NCBI GenBank assembly: GCA_021793055.1
Contig: JAJYTL010000173.1
Span: 1 to 7,037, forward strand
Origin: Pseudomonadota bacterium
GTDB taxonomy: Bacteria > Pseudomonadota > Alphaproteobacteria > Ferrovibrionales > Ferrovibrionaceae
Length of the DNA stretch: 7,037 nt
Direction of reading: 5' to 3'
Positions 1 through 5,955 of the stretch are shown here, piece after piece; within the stretch, counting starts at the first letter, position 1, and the number at the start of each line of letters is the position of its first letter. The position numbers and the translations under genes were made by a program. The notes under the pieces were generated by a model. That model did no database searches, was not told the origin of the DNA, and worked only from the letters and a program-made list of their open reading frames with translations.

Positions 1-42
1 GATCTTGAGACCCGCCTCAGGCCCGAGTGTCGGCGTTTCGGC

Positions 43-630
43 TCAGAACCTTTCCGATAGCCAGATGGCGAGCCGCGAGCCGGCCTTGATCGCGCCGGTC
101 AGGATCTCGTAGCCCGGCGCTTCCTTGGCGCCGTGGTCGCGCGCGAGATCGCGGTGCTGAACCTCGTCCGCCTTGCAGTTTTCGAGGGTTTCCTTGAGCG
201 CCGGGTCCTCGGGGCCAAGGGCCGCGATCTGGCGCTCGTAATGCTCCTCGATCACGTCCTCGACCGCTTCGGTGCAGGCCATGGCGGCGGCCGGGCCGAG
301 CAGCGCCGTGGCGGCGCCGAGCGCAAAGCCGGCGACATGCCAGAGCGGCGTGAGGATGGTGGGCCGGACGCGCTGGTCGCGCACCAGGCGGTCGAAGGTC
401 TCGAAATGGCGCTTTTCCTGCTCGGCCATGTGGCGGAGCTGCGCGCCGAGGCTTGATTTGCCGAGCACGGCGAGTTGGCCGTCGTAGATGCGGCGGGCGC
501 CGTATTCGCCGGCATGGTCGACCCGAATCATGCGCGCCCGCGCTTCCGCCGCAGAAGGATCGCCGGGGAGGCGCTCGAAGGGCTGCCGTCCCGCCGCGCT
601 TGGCGGCGCGCCGTCGCGCCGCGCGCTCAT
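43..630 (-). CDS. coq7: Demethoxyubiquinone hydroxylase, Coq7 family
   Basis: A 195-residue protein of the Coq7/Cat5 di-iron family, which hydroxylates the ring of demethoxyubiquinone in the next-to-last step of ubiquinone synthesis, at the cytoplasmic face of the membrane. The di-iron ligand set is visible: E42 in the RVDHAGEYGA segment, E72 and H75 in EQEKRHFETF, E124 in TEAVEDVIEEHY, and E156 and H159 in DEVQHRD. The E-to-E and ExxH spacings agree with the known family pattern. The reading frame is open far upstream (to about 1005), but that part is Arg/Ala-rich out-of-frame dsbB sequence. ATG at 630 is chosen because it overlaps the dsbB stop as ATGA (627-630) and gives the normal bacterial length. 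The N-terminal 30 residues are polar and not conserved. It is probably co-transcribed with and translationally coupled to dsbB. Only 42 bases lie beyond the stop, so further operon members cannot be judged. Confidence 0.96.
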   Translation of the reverse strand: MSARRDGAPPSAAGRQPFERLPGDPSAAEARARMIRVDHAGEYGARRIYDGQLAVLGKSSLGAQLRHMAEQEKRHFETFDRLVRDQRVRPTILTPLWHVAGFALGAATALLGPAAAMACTEAVEDVIEEHYERQIAALGPEDPALKETLENCKADEVQHRDLARDHGAKEAPGYEILTGAIKAGSRLAIWLSERF

Positions 631-1166
631 CGCACTCGCCACAGCCGCAAGCCGGCGATCAGGCTGGCGAGGAACAGAACCACGGAGGCGACGAAATTCC
701 ATCCGGCGATAGAGAGGCCGAGCACGACCAGCGCCGGCTGGTCGCAGCGCGCGACCGGCGTGTGCATGATCTGCGCCCGCAGCGCCGCCAAGCTGTTCGG
801 CGCCGCGTTGCCGGTGCAGGCCGCCGTGCCGAGCCAAAGGTGCTGCTCGACGCCGACATGATAGGCGGCGACGCCGGCGCCGGCGAGGAAGGTGAGGCTG
901 CAAAGGAACACCAGCACCGACCGCCATGCCGGGCGCGGCCGGAACAGCACGGCGATGGCGGCGAGCAGAATGGCGACGCGATAGGGCCAGCGCTCGATCA
1001 GGCAAAGCTCGCAGGGCTCAAGCCCGAAGCCATATTGCGCGACATAGGCGGTACCGAGCGCGCCGGCGCTCAAGAGCAGGATCCAGTACGGCGCGAAGCG
1101 GGCGAGGGCGCCGGCCTCGGGTTGCGAGAGGCTTCGGCCGCGCCGCTTGGCGAAACGTTGATTCAT
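627..1166 (-). CDS. dsbB: Disulfide bond formation protein B (DsbB)
   Basis: A 179-residue inner-membrane protein that passes electrons from the periplasmic thiol oxidase DsbA to quinone. Four hydrophobic segments are visible at about residues 24-44, 61-78, 81-104 and 147-171. The first periplasmic loop carries the quinone-linked CELC pair (C52, C55). The second carries C117 and C141, the pair that exchanges with DsbA. The YHVGVEQ segment (102-108) is typical of alphaproteobacterial DsbB. ATG at 1166 is preferred, with a weak GAG-type Shine-Dalgarno about 10 bases upstream. A TTG nine codons earlier (1193) is possible but has no visible ribosome binding site. The stop overlaps the coq7 start by ATGA. 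Pairing with a ubiquinone-synthesis gene makes sense because DsbB needs quinone, but that link is inference. I found no convincing promoter in the 255 bases between this gene and the tRNA. Confidence 0.93.
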   Translation of the reverse strand: MNQRFAKRRGRSLSQPEAGALARFAPYWILLLSAGALGTAYVAQYGFGLEPCELCLIERWPYRVAILLAAIAVLFRPRPAWRSVLVFLCSLTFLAGAGVAAYHVGVEQHLWLGTAACTGNAAPNSLAALRAQIMHTPVARCDQPALVVLGLSIAGWNFVASVVLFLASLIAGLRLWRVR

Positions 1167-1376
1167 GGCAGGCAACTCTCGTCGACGGAACAAAGGATAC
1201 GGGCAATTGATACGGTCTCGATCCGGACGCGGGGCTCAGGGGGTATTAGCGTTCTTCTCCCGGCGCGCGGGGGCAGAGGATAGCCCAAGGTGGGCCGAAG
1301 CTGCCAGGGCTTATGGCCAGGGACCTGCGGCGGCTGGGATTTCGGCGATTTTTTCCGTTTTGCCGGAGGGCGCCGA

Positions 1377-1404
1377 TTGACCGGGGCCGCGTCTCGGCTA
1401 AGAT
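1377..1404 (+). promoter_or_regulatory. Candidate sigma70 promoter of the tRNA-Leu gene
   Basis: TTGACC (1377-1382) is followed after 16 bases by TAAGAT (1399-1404). This predicts a transcription start near 1411, about ten bases before the mature tRNA 5' end, as expected for a stand-alone tRNA unit. The assignment rests on consensus match and position only. Confidence 0.6.
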
Positions 1405-1421
1405 GCGGCTCCTTCGCCCGT

Positions 1422-1508
1422 GCCCCTGTGGCGGAAGTGGTAGACGCGGCAGACTCAAAATCTGTTGCCGGTAACGGCGTGCTGGTTCAAGTCCGGCCAG
1501 GGGCACCA
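1422..1508 (+). tRNA. tRNA-Leu(CAA)
   Basis: This is a class II tRNA of 87 bases with encoded CCA (1506-1508). The acceptor arm pairs GCCCCTG (1422-1428) with CAGGGGC (1498-1504), with A1505 as discriminator. The anticodon stem GCAGA/TCTGT (1449-1453 and 1461-1465) encloses the loop CTCAAAA, giving anticodon CAA (1456-1458), which reads UUG leucine codons. A long variable arm (TGCCGGTAACGGCG) and a TTCAAGT T-loop follow. It is a single-gene unit with its own promoter and terminator. Confidence 0.98.
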
Positions 1509-1516
1509 AGAAAGTC

Positions 1517-1553
1517 AAGGCGTTAGGTGGCATGAGCCGCCAACGCCTTTTTT
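1517..1553 (+). terminator. Rho-independent terminator of tRNA-Leu
   Basis: AAGGCGTT (1517-1524) pairs perfectly with AACGCCTT (1542-1549). After a bulged A1525 the stem continues with GGTGGC (1526-1531) pairing with GCCGCC (1536-1541), one G-U pair included, around the tetraloop ATGA. Six T residues (1548-1553) follow. It begins nine bases after the tRNA CCA end. Confidence 0.92.
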
Positions 1554-1745
1554 ATTTCCGGGTTCAGGTTGGCATGAGGTACACAGCGCGTGACGCTTTG
1601 CGATTTCCGGCATGGTGGATGCGGACGGCAGCTAGGTCGGGCCTGAACGCCCAAGGCAACGGGCGGCTTCCCGAAGGCATTTCCAACTGGTTTGGGATGA
1701 CGGCCGGCGCCGCACGGCGCCGAGAGCCTCTGCCTCCTTGCTTGG
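1554..1745. other. Intergenic spacer with one GC-rich hairpin
   Basis: This is a convergent spacer between the tRNA terminator and the stop of the zinc-ribbon gene. I see no credible gene. It holds a perfect 7-bp hairpin at 1705-1722 (CGGCGCC, loop GCAC, GGCGCCG), 24 bases past the stop of the minus-strand gene. No T-run follows on either strand, so it is not called a terminator. Confidence 0.5.
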
Positions 1746-2090
1746 CTATGTCGGGAGCGTGTCCTCCTGAAGGCCGCAGTGGCGGCAGTTGCGCCAATTC
1801 TTCTGCCGCTGCAGATAGCCCTTGATCTCCAATCTCCAATAAAAGAGTTGGCCGCAGCGCGGGCAGGGAAACCGGTTCAGCCAGATGCCGGCGGCAATAT
1901 AAGCCAGAGACCAAGCTGGAATGACGAGAAGCCCCTGCTTTGGCAGAAGATGCGGCAGGCCCGGATAGGATGACGACAAATATACCGCCCCGAGGATAAT
2001 CGGTAGGCCGGCAAATTGCGTGGCCTTGAATACCAGCATCCGGCGTTTGCGGTCCCGCCAGGCGGCCGCGTAGTGCGCTGCATCGTTCAT
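1746..2090 (-). CDS. Small zinc-ribbon-like membrane protein, function unknown
   Basis: A 114-residue protein whose function I cannot assign. It has a basic, polar N-terminus (WRDRKRR at 11-17) and two likely membrane spans at about 19-40 and 52-72. A C-terminal tail then carries CPRCG (C76, C79) and CRHCG (C102, C105), a two-knuckle pattern that suggests one zinc-ribbon site. Small proteins with this layout (basic N-terminus, two spans, CPRCG then CxHCGL) recur in alphaproteobacteria as hypotheticals. By the positive-inside rule the zinc tail is probably cytoplasmic (inference). The start is ATG at 2090, with only a distant AGG upstream; an internal ATG at codon 18 is an alternative. The gene points away from nnrS, with 76 bases between the two starts. 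The organised Cys pairs and spans argue that it is real rather than chance. Confidence 0.77.
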   Translation of the reverse strand: MNDAAHYAAAWRDRKRRMLVFKATQFAGLPIILGAVYLSSSYPGLPHLLPKQGLLVIPAWSLAYIAAGIWLNRFPCPRCGQLFYWRLEIKGYLQRQKNWRNCRHCGLQEDTLPT

Positions 2091-2166
2091 CGGCGTATCT
2101 TACCTGTCAACCGCGTGCGTGACGAATTTGGCTGGAATAGCGTACCGGCCGCGCTAGATTGCCTTC

Positions 2167-3372
2167 ATGGCCATTCCCCGTTACCGGCCGCAGCGCGGCC
2201 CCGCTATCCTCGCCGCCGGGTTCCGGCCCTTTTTCCTGCTGGCCGCGCTCTGGGCCGCGGTCGCGATTCCGCTCTGGCTGCTTTTCTTTGCCGGCGATGC
2301 GGCGCCGCCGACGTTGTTGTCGCCGGTGGTGTGGCACGTTCACGCCATGGTCTATGGCTTCGGCGCCGCCACCGTGGCGGGCTTCCTGCTCACCGCGATC
2401 CCGAACTGGACCGGTCGCATGCCGCTGCAGGGCGCGCCGCTTGGCGGCCTCGTCCTGCTGTGGCTTCTCGGGCGCGTCGGGGTGTTGCTGTCGGCCAAGA
2501 TCGGCGCCGTCGCCGCGGCCGCTCTCGATCTCTCCTTCCCGGCCGTCTTTCTCGCCGTCATCGCGCGCGAGATTGTGGCCGGGAAGAACTGGCGTAATCT
2601 GCCGATGGTCGCGGTGCTGTCGCTGTTTCTGATTGGCAATCTTTTGGTTCACCTTGAATCCCTCGGCTTGGCGCGGACGGCGCTGCTCGGCGACCGCATC
2701 GGCGTCGCCACGCTGGTCATGCTGGTCAGCTTCATCGGCGGGCGCATCGTGCCGAGTTTCACCCGGAACTGGCTCGCCAAGGCCAACCCCGCCGCCGCGC
2801 CGCCAGCCGGCTTCGGTGCTATCGATCGCGTGGCGCTGCTCCTGACCGCGCTGGCGCTGGCCGCCTGGGCGTTGGCGCCGGGTGTCGCCGCCGCGCCTTA
2901 CCTCGAGCTCGCGGCCGGGCTCGCGCTCGGCTTCCGGCTGGTTCGCTGGCGCGGCTTCGCCGCCTGGCGCGACCCGCTCGTCTTCGTGCTCCACCTCGGT
3001 TACGGCTGGGTGGTGCTCGGCCTGCTGCTTCTTGGGCTCGACGGGTTTTGGCCGGCCCTGCCGCAGACGGCGGCGGTGCATGCCTTGACCGTCGGCGCCG
3101 TCGGCACCATGACGCTCGCGGTGATGACCCGCGCGTCCCTCGGCCATAGCGGTCGGGGGCTTCGCGCCGGCGCCGGCACCACCGCGATCTATGGCCTGGT
3201 GACGCTCGCGGCACTGCTGCGGCTCGCGGCGCCTTTGGCCGGCGGCGATTACCTGTTCGCCCTGATGCTTGCGGGCGCTGCCTGGAGCGCCGCCTTCGGG
3301 CTCTTCTTCGCGCTCTATTTTCCCCTGCTCGCGCGGCCACGGACGCGGCAGCTCGTGGCCGGGCCGGCCTGA
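2167..3372 (+). CDS. nnrS: NnrS family protein
   Basis: A 401-residue, highly hydrophobic protein with about a dozen predicted membrane spans, the usual NnrS size. Family signatures are visible in order: the N-terminal GPAxxxxGFRPFF block (11-23); WHVHAM followed by GFLLTAIPNWTGR (56-84); GGRIVPSFTRNWL (191-203); and HALTVGAVGTMTLAVMTRASLGHSGR, which spans 305-330. Conserved His residues H57, H59, H305 and H327 are candidate heme or metal ligands. In the family NnrS is described as a heme- and copper-containing membrane protein that helps against nitric oxide stress and is often under FNR/NnrR-type control. I see no TTGAT-N4-ATCAA-like box in the 76-base upstream gap and no clear Shine-Dalgarno before ATG 2167. 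No denitrification genes are visible in the window. The usual Glu of the HEM motif is Ala60 here. Confidence 0.93.
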   Translation: MAIPRYRPQRGPAILAAGFRPFFLLAALWAAVAIPLWLLFFAGDAAPPTLLSPVVWHVHAMVYGFGAATVAGFLLTAIPNWTGRMPLQGAPLGGLVLLWLLGRVGVLLSAKIGAVAAAALDLSFPAVFLAVIAREIVAGKNWRNLPMVAVLSLFLIGNLLVHLESLGLARTALLGDRIGVATLVMLVSFIGGRIVPSFTRNWLAKANPAAAPPAGFGAIDRVALLLTALALAAWALAPGVAAAPYLELAAGLALGFRLVRWRGFAAWRDPLVFVLHLGYGWVVLGLLLLGLDGFWPALPQTAAVHALTVGAVGTMTLAVMTRASLGHSGRGLRAGAGTTAIYGLVTLAALLRLAAPLAGGDYLFALMLAGAAWSAAFGLFFALYFPLLARPRTRQLVAGPA

Positions 3373-3384
3373 AGGCCAGGGCGG

Positions 3385-3413
3385 TTGACGCCCCTCCCGC
3401 CGCCGCCTATCGT
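3385..3413 (+). promoter_or_regulatory. Candidate sigma70 promoter of the riboswitch-NiCoT transcript
   Basis: TTGACG (3385-3390) is separated by 17 bases from TATCGT (3408-3413), matching consensus at 5/6 and 4/6 positions with ideal spacing. The predicted start near 3419-3421 falls at the 5' arm of the riboswitch P1 helix. It begins 12 bases after the nnrS stop. Confidence 0.65.
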
Positions 3414-3417
3414 CGAG

Positions 3418-3604
3418 GGCGATGGTTCCCCGAAGCCGGGGATGAAAAGGGAATGCGGTGCGGGTGCCGGCTGCATGGCCGGGCCCCGAAGCCGCAGCTG
3501 CCCCCGCAACTGTAAGCGGCGAGTCGCGCGCGAGATAAGGCCACTGGGCAACCGGGAAGGCCGCGCAAGACAAGGACCCGCGAGCCAGGAGACCTGCCAT
3601 CGCC
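3418..3604 (+). promoter_or_regulatory. Cobalamin (B12) riboswitch aptamer
   Basis: All hallmark blocks are present in order: the GATGAAAAGGGAA block (3441-3453); GCCGCAGCTGCCCCCGC then AACTGTAAGC (3491-3517); GCCACTGGG (3540-3548); CCGGGAAGG (3552-3560); and the B12 box AGCCAGGAGACCTGCCAT (3583-3600). P1 closes as GGCGATGG (3418-3425) with CCATCGCC (3597-3604), eight perfect pairs. P2 ends as TTCCC/GGGAA (3426-3430 with 3449-3453). A P3 helix GCGG/CCGC (3455-3458 with 3504-3507) and a P5-like hairpin CCGGC-TGCATG-GCCGG (3467-3482) are also visible. The family binds adenosylcobalamin or related corrinoids and usually represses B12 synthesis or cobalt and B12 uptake genes. It lies directly upstream of the NiCoT gene on the same strand. 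Confidence 0.97.
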
Positions 3605-3691
3605 GTGGTCATGCGCGGGCGCGTCGGGCGGGAAGGACCGATGGGGAGCGATCGCCGGGTCGCGGCTTTGCGCCGCGCGGGACAGAGGCTC

Positions 3692-3732
3692 CTTGGCTCG
3701 CGGTGTCGCCCACGTTGAAGTGCGCCGCGAGG
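3692..3732 (+). promoter_or_regulatory. Riboswitch expression platform: Shine-Dalgarno-sequestering hairpin
   Basis: CTCGCGGTGT (3697-3706) pairs with GCGCCGCGAG (3722-3731) over ten pairs, two of them G-U, with a 15-base loop. This buries the Shine-Dalgarno GAGG (3729-3732), four bases before the ATG at 3737. The same 5' arm, extended as 3692-3703, is complementary over 12 pairs (one G-U) to aptamer positions 3578-3589. The two helices cannot coexist. The simplest reading is that without ligand the long-range helix frees the Shine-Dalgarno, and with B12 the aptamer holds its B12 box and the hairpin blocks translation. No T-run follows, which argues against a termination mechanism. A separate hairpin CGCGGC-TTTGC-GCCGCG sits at 3661-3677. 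Confidence 0.75.
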
Positions 3733-3736
3733 AAAA

Positions 3737-4807
3737 ATGTCCGACCGTCCCCTGTCTCAGTCGATCGGAGCCATCTTGAAATCCGAAAGCCGCCGGCTCA
3801 CCCGCGCCGTGATCGGCCTCTACCTGCTTCTCGGCCTCGCCAATGTTGCCGCCTGGGCCTGGGCGCTGTTCGCGTTCCGGGATTATCCAGCCCTTCTCGG
3901 CACGGCGTTCTTGGCTTACGGCTTCGGCCTCCGCCATGCGGTCGATGCCGACCACATCGCGGCCATCGACAACGTCACCCGCAAGATGATGCAGGCGGGT
4001 CACCGGCCGATCGGCGTCGGGCTGTTTTTCTCGCTCGGCCATTCCACGGTGGTCACGCTCGGCGCTGGCCTGCTCGCCTTCACGGCCGGGCGCGCCTGGG
4101 CGTATTTCGGTGCGATCAGGACCGTCGGCGGGCTGATCGGCACGTCGGTTTCGGCCTTCGTCTTGCTGGCTCTCGCGGTGTTCAACCTGGTCATCTTCGT
4201 TGGCGTCTATCGCACCTTTCAGCGGGTGCGGGCGGGCGGGCGGTTGATAGAGGAGGATTTCGATCTTCTCCTCGTCTCGCGCGGCTTCCTCAGCGCCCTG
4301 TTCCGGCCGTTGTTCCGCTTCATCGAGCGGAGCTGGCAGATGTTCCCCATCGGCTTCCTGTTCGGCCTCGGCTTCGATACCGCGAGCGAAGTGGCGCTGT
4401 TGGGCATCTCGGCCGCGGAAGGCGCGAAGGGCCTCTCATTGTGGTCGATCATGGTGTTCCCGGCGCTGTTCGCCGCCGGCATGTCGCTGGTCGACACCAC
4501 CGACGGCATCCTCATGGTCGGCGCCTACAATTGGGCCTTTCTGAAGCCGATACGAAAGCTCTACTACAACATGACCATTACGCTGATCTCGGTACTCGTC
4601 GCCTTGATCATCGGCGGGATCGAGGTGCTTGGCCTGGTCGCGCGCAGTGTGCAGCCGACCGGCCGCTTGTGGCACGTGGTCGGGGCACTGAACGGCAATT
4701 TTGGCACGCTCGGCTTCGTCATCATCGGCCTCTTTATCGCGAGCTGGATCGTTTCGGTCGCGATCTACCGGCTCAAGGGCTATGATCGCATTGAAGTGAA
4801 GACCTGA
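3737..4807 (+). CDS. NiCoT family nickel/cobalt permease, probably cobalt uptake
   Basis: A 356-residue inner-membrane permease of the HoxN/NixA/NhlF (NiCoT) family, normal in length, with about eight spans. Family signatures are intact: RHAVDADHI (66-74) in span II, the metal-selectivity segment; FFSLGHSTVV (97-106); LGFDTASEVALL (211-222); and MSLVDTTDG (249-257). ATG 3737 is the only ATG start after the in-frame TGA at 3716-3718, and GAGG lies four bases upstream, a short spacing. Sequence alone does not separate Ni from Co transport, but control by a B12 riboswitch argues for Co2+ supplied to corrinoid synthesis (inference from known B12 regulons). No urease or hydrogenase genes are in view to support nickel. 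The N-terminal 22 residues are cytoplasmic and basic, without a His-rich tail. High cobalamin is expected to repress its translation. Confidence 0.96.
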   Translation: MSDRPLSQSIGAILKSESRRLTRAVIGLYLLLGLANVAAWAWALFAFRDYPALLGTAFLAYGFGLRHAVDADHIAAIDNVTRKMMQAGHRPIGVGLFFSLGHSTVVTLGAGLLAFTAGRAWAYFGAIRTVGGLIGTSVSAFVLLALAVFNLVIFVGVYRTFQRVRAGGRLIEEDFDLLLVSRGFLSALFRPLFRFIERSWQMFPIGFLFGLGFDTASEVALLGISAAEGAKGLSLWSIMVFPALFAAGMSLVDTTDGILMVGAYNWAFLKPIRKLYYNMTITLISVLVALIIGGIEVLGLVARSVQPTGRLWHVVGALNGNFGTLGFVIIGLFIASWIVSVAIYRLKGYDRIEVKT

Positions 4808-4821
4808 ACCTTTCAATTCCG

Positions 4822-5955
4822 ATGCAGGAGGAGAGCGGCGCGGGGGTCGGTCGGGCGGCGAAGCCGCCGATTGGGCCACGGCACGCGCCGCGGGAAAACG
4901 TGGAACCGCAAATCGAGCTTACCGAGCCCGAGTGTGCCTCCGGGGGCGCTTCCGAGTGCTGCCGCGAAAACGCCCATATATTCGCGGCGCTGGATCTTGG
5001 CAGCAACAATTGCCGTCTCCTTATCGCCAAGCCGGCGGCGGACGGCTTCGAGGTGCTGGATTCCTTCTCCCGCATCGTTCGCTTGGCCGAGGGGGTTCAG
5101 GCGAGCGGCCGGTTGTCGGAAGCGGCGATGGCGCGGAGCGTCGTGGCGCTGCGCGTTTGCGCCGAGCGCATGCGCGGCCTCGGCGTGACCGTCGCCCGCG
5201 CGGTCGCCACCGAGGCTTGCCGCAAGGCCGTCAACGGCGGGACGTTCCTCGATCGCGTGCGGCGCGAGGCGGGGCTTTGCCTCGACATCATCGACAGCGC
5301 CGAGGAGGCGCGGCTCGCCGTGCTCGGCTGCGCGCCGCTGTTCGATCCCAGCCATCGCCATGCCTTGCTGTTCGATATCGGTGGCGGCTCGACGGAACTC
5401 GCGTGGCTGAGCCTGGCGGCCGGCGTTCCGCCGGCGCCTGCCGCCTCGGCCTCGCTGCCGATCGGCGTCGTCGGCCTGGCGGAGCGCTGGGGCGGCGCCG
5501 AGGTGACCGACGATATCTATGCCGCGATGATCGCCGCGGTCGCCGCCGAGATCGAGCCGTTCGAGCGCGCGCACGGCCTGCGCGCCCGCTTCGCCGACCA
5601 CCCGGTACAACTGCTCGGGACCTCCGGCACGGTGACGACAGTGGCCGGGGTGCATTTCGACTTGGCGCGCTACGACCGCAATGTGGTGGACGGGGTGTGG
5701 CTCGATTTCGACGCCGTCAAGGCAGCGGCGACGCGGCTTCGCCGGATGAGCTACCAGGAGCGCGCGGCACATCCCTGCATCGGGCGGGCGCGCGCCGATC
5801 TCGTCATCGCCGGCTGCGCCATCGTCGAGGCAGTGCATCAGGTCTGGCCCGCGGATCGCCTTCGGGTCGCCGACCGCGGGGTGCGCGAGGGCGTGCTGCA
5901 GGGCCTGCTCCTGGCGGTGCGGGCCGGGCAGTGTCCGGCTCCGGCGCTGCTTTAA
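4822..5955 (+). CDS. ppx: Ppx/GppA family phosphatase (exopolyphosphatase / pppGpp phosphohydrolase)
   Basis: A 377-residue protein of the ASKHA-fold Ppx/GppA family, which removes terminal phosphates from polyphosphate and/or converts pppGpp to ppGpp. Motifs in order: ALDLGSNNCRLL (56-67), phosphate-binding loop 1; ATEACRKA (129-136); SAEEARLA (159-166), with the likely catalytic Glu; FDIGGGSTEL (184-193), loop 2; LLGTSGTVTTVAG (264-276); RADLVIAGCAIVEAV (323-337); and VADRGVREGVL (349-359). Only the two actin-like domains are present, without the C-terminal HD-like extension of E. coli Ppx, as in the short family members. About 50 non-conserved residues precede the first motif. ATG 4822 lies 14 bases after the permease stop but lacks an upstream Shine-Dalgarno, and a strong AGGAGGAG (4826-4833) lies just inside the gene. 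GTG at 4900 (codon 27) is an alternative start. Whether the substrate is polyP or pppGpp cannot be decided here. Confidence 0.94.
   Translation: MQEESGAGVGRAAKPPIGPRHAPRENVEPQIELTEPECASGGASECCRENAHIFAALDLGSNNCRLLIAKPAADGFEVLDSFSRIVRLAEGVQASGRLSEAAMARSVVALRVCAERMRGLGVTVARAVATEACRKAVNGGTFLDRVRREAGLCLDIIDSAEEARLAVLGCAPLFDPSHRHALLFDIGGGSTELAWLSLAAGVPPAPAASASLPIGVVGLAERWGGAEVTDDIYAAMIAAVAAEIEPFERAHGLRARFADHPVQLLGTSGTVTTVAGVHFDLARYDRNVVDGVWLDFDAVKAAATRLRRMSYQERAAHPCIGRARADLVIAGCAIVEAVHQVWPADRLRVADRGVREGVLQGLLLAVRAGQCPAPALL

Noticed and set aside
631..1005. N-terminal extension of coq7 to residue -125
   Set aside because: The extension is Arg/Ala-rich and lies out of frame inside dsbB; the ATG at 630 with the ATGA overlap gives the normal family length.
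1246..1533. Minus-strand open frame reading PLAGLEPARRYRQQ and similar
   Set aside because: It is the antisense translation of the tRNA-Leu gene. This sequence is a known type of false protein in databases. The plus-strand frame at 1290-1526 (containing VAEVVDAADSKSV) is likewise tRNA read as protein.
1560..1580. Possible partial repeat of the tRNA T-arm (GGTTCAGGTTGGC) as an integration remnant
   Set aside because: The match to the tRNA 3' end breaks down after about a dozen bases, and no integrase or second boundary is present.
1705..1722. Perfect GC hairpin as terminator for the zinc-ribbon gene
   Set aside because: No T-run follows on the minus strand, and each arm is itself a common GGCGCC palindrome that arises easily in GC-rich DNA.
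2091..2109. TTGACA on the minus strand just before the zinc-ribbon gene as a -35 element
   Set aside because: It lies only 13 bases before the ATG, so the -10 and start would fall inside the gene, and no -10 match is found there.
2107..3612. 501-residue minus-strand open frame opposite nnrS
   Set aside because: It has a low-complexity Arg/Gly/Glu/Gln composition, as expected for the antisense of a GC-rich membrane protein gene, and it also runs across the riboswitch.
3385..4785. 466-residue plus-strand open frame over the riboswitch and the NiCoT gene
   Set aside because: It covers the structured aptamer and then reads the permease out of frame with Arg/Pro/His-rich sequence; the permease frame carries all the family motifs.
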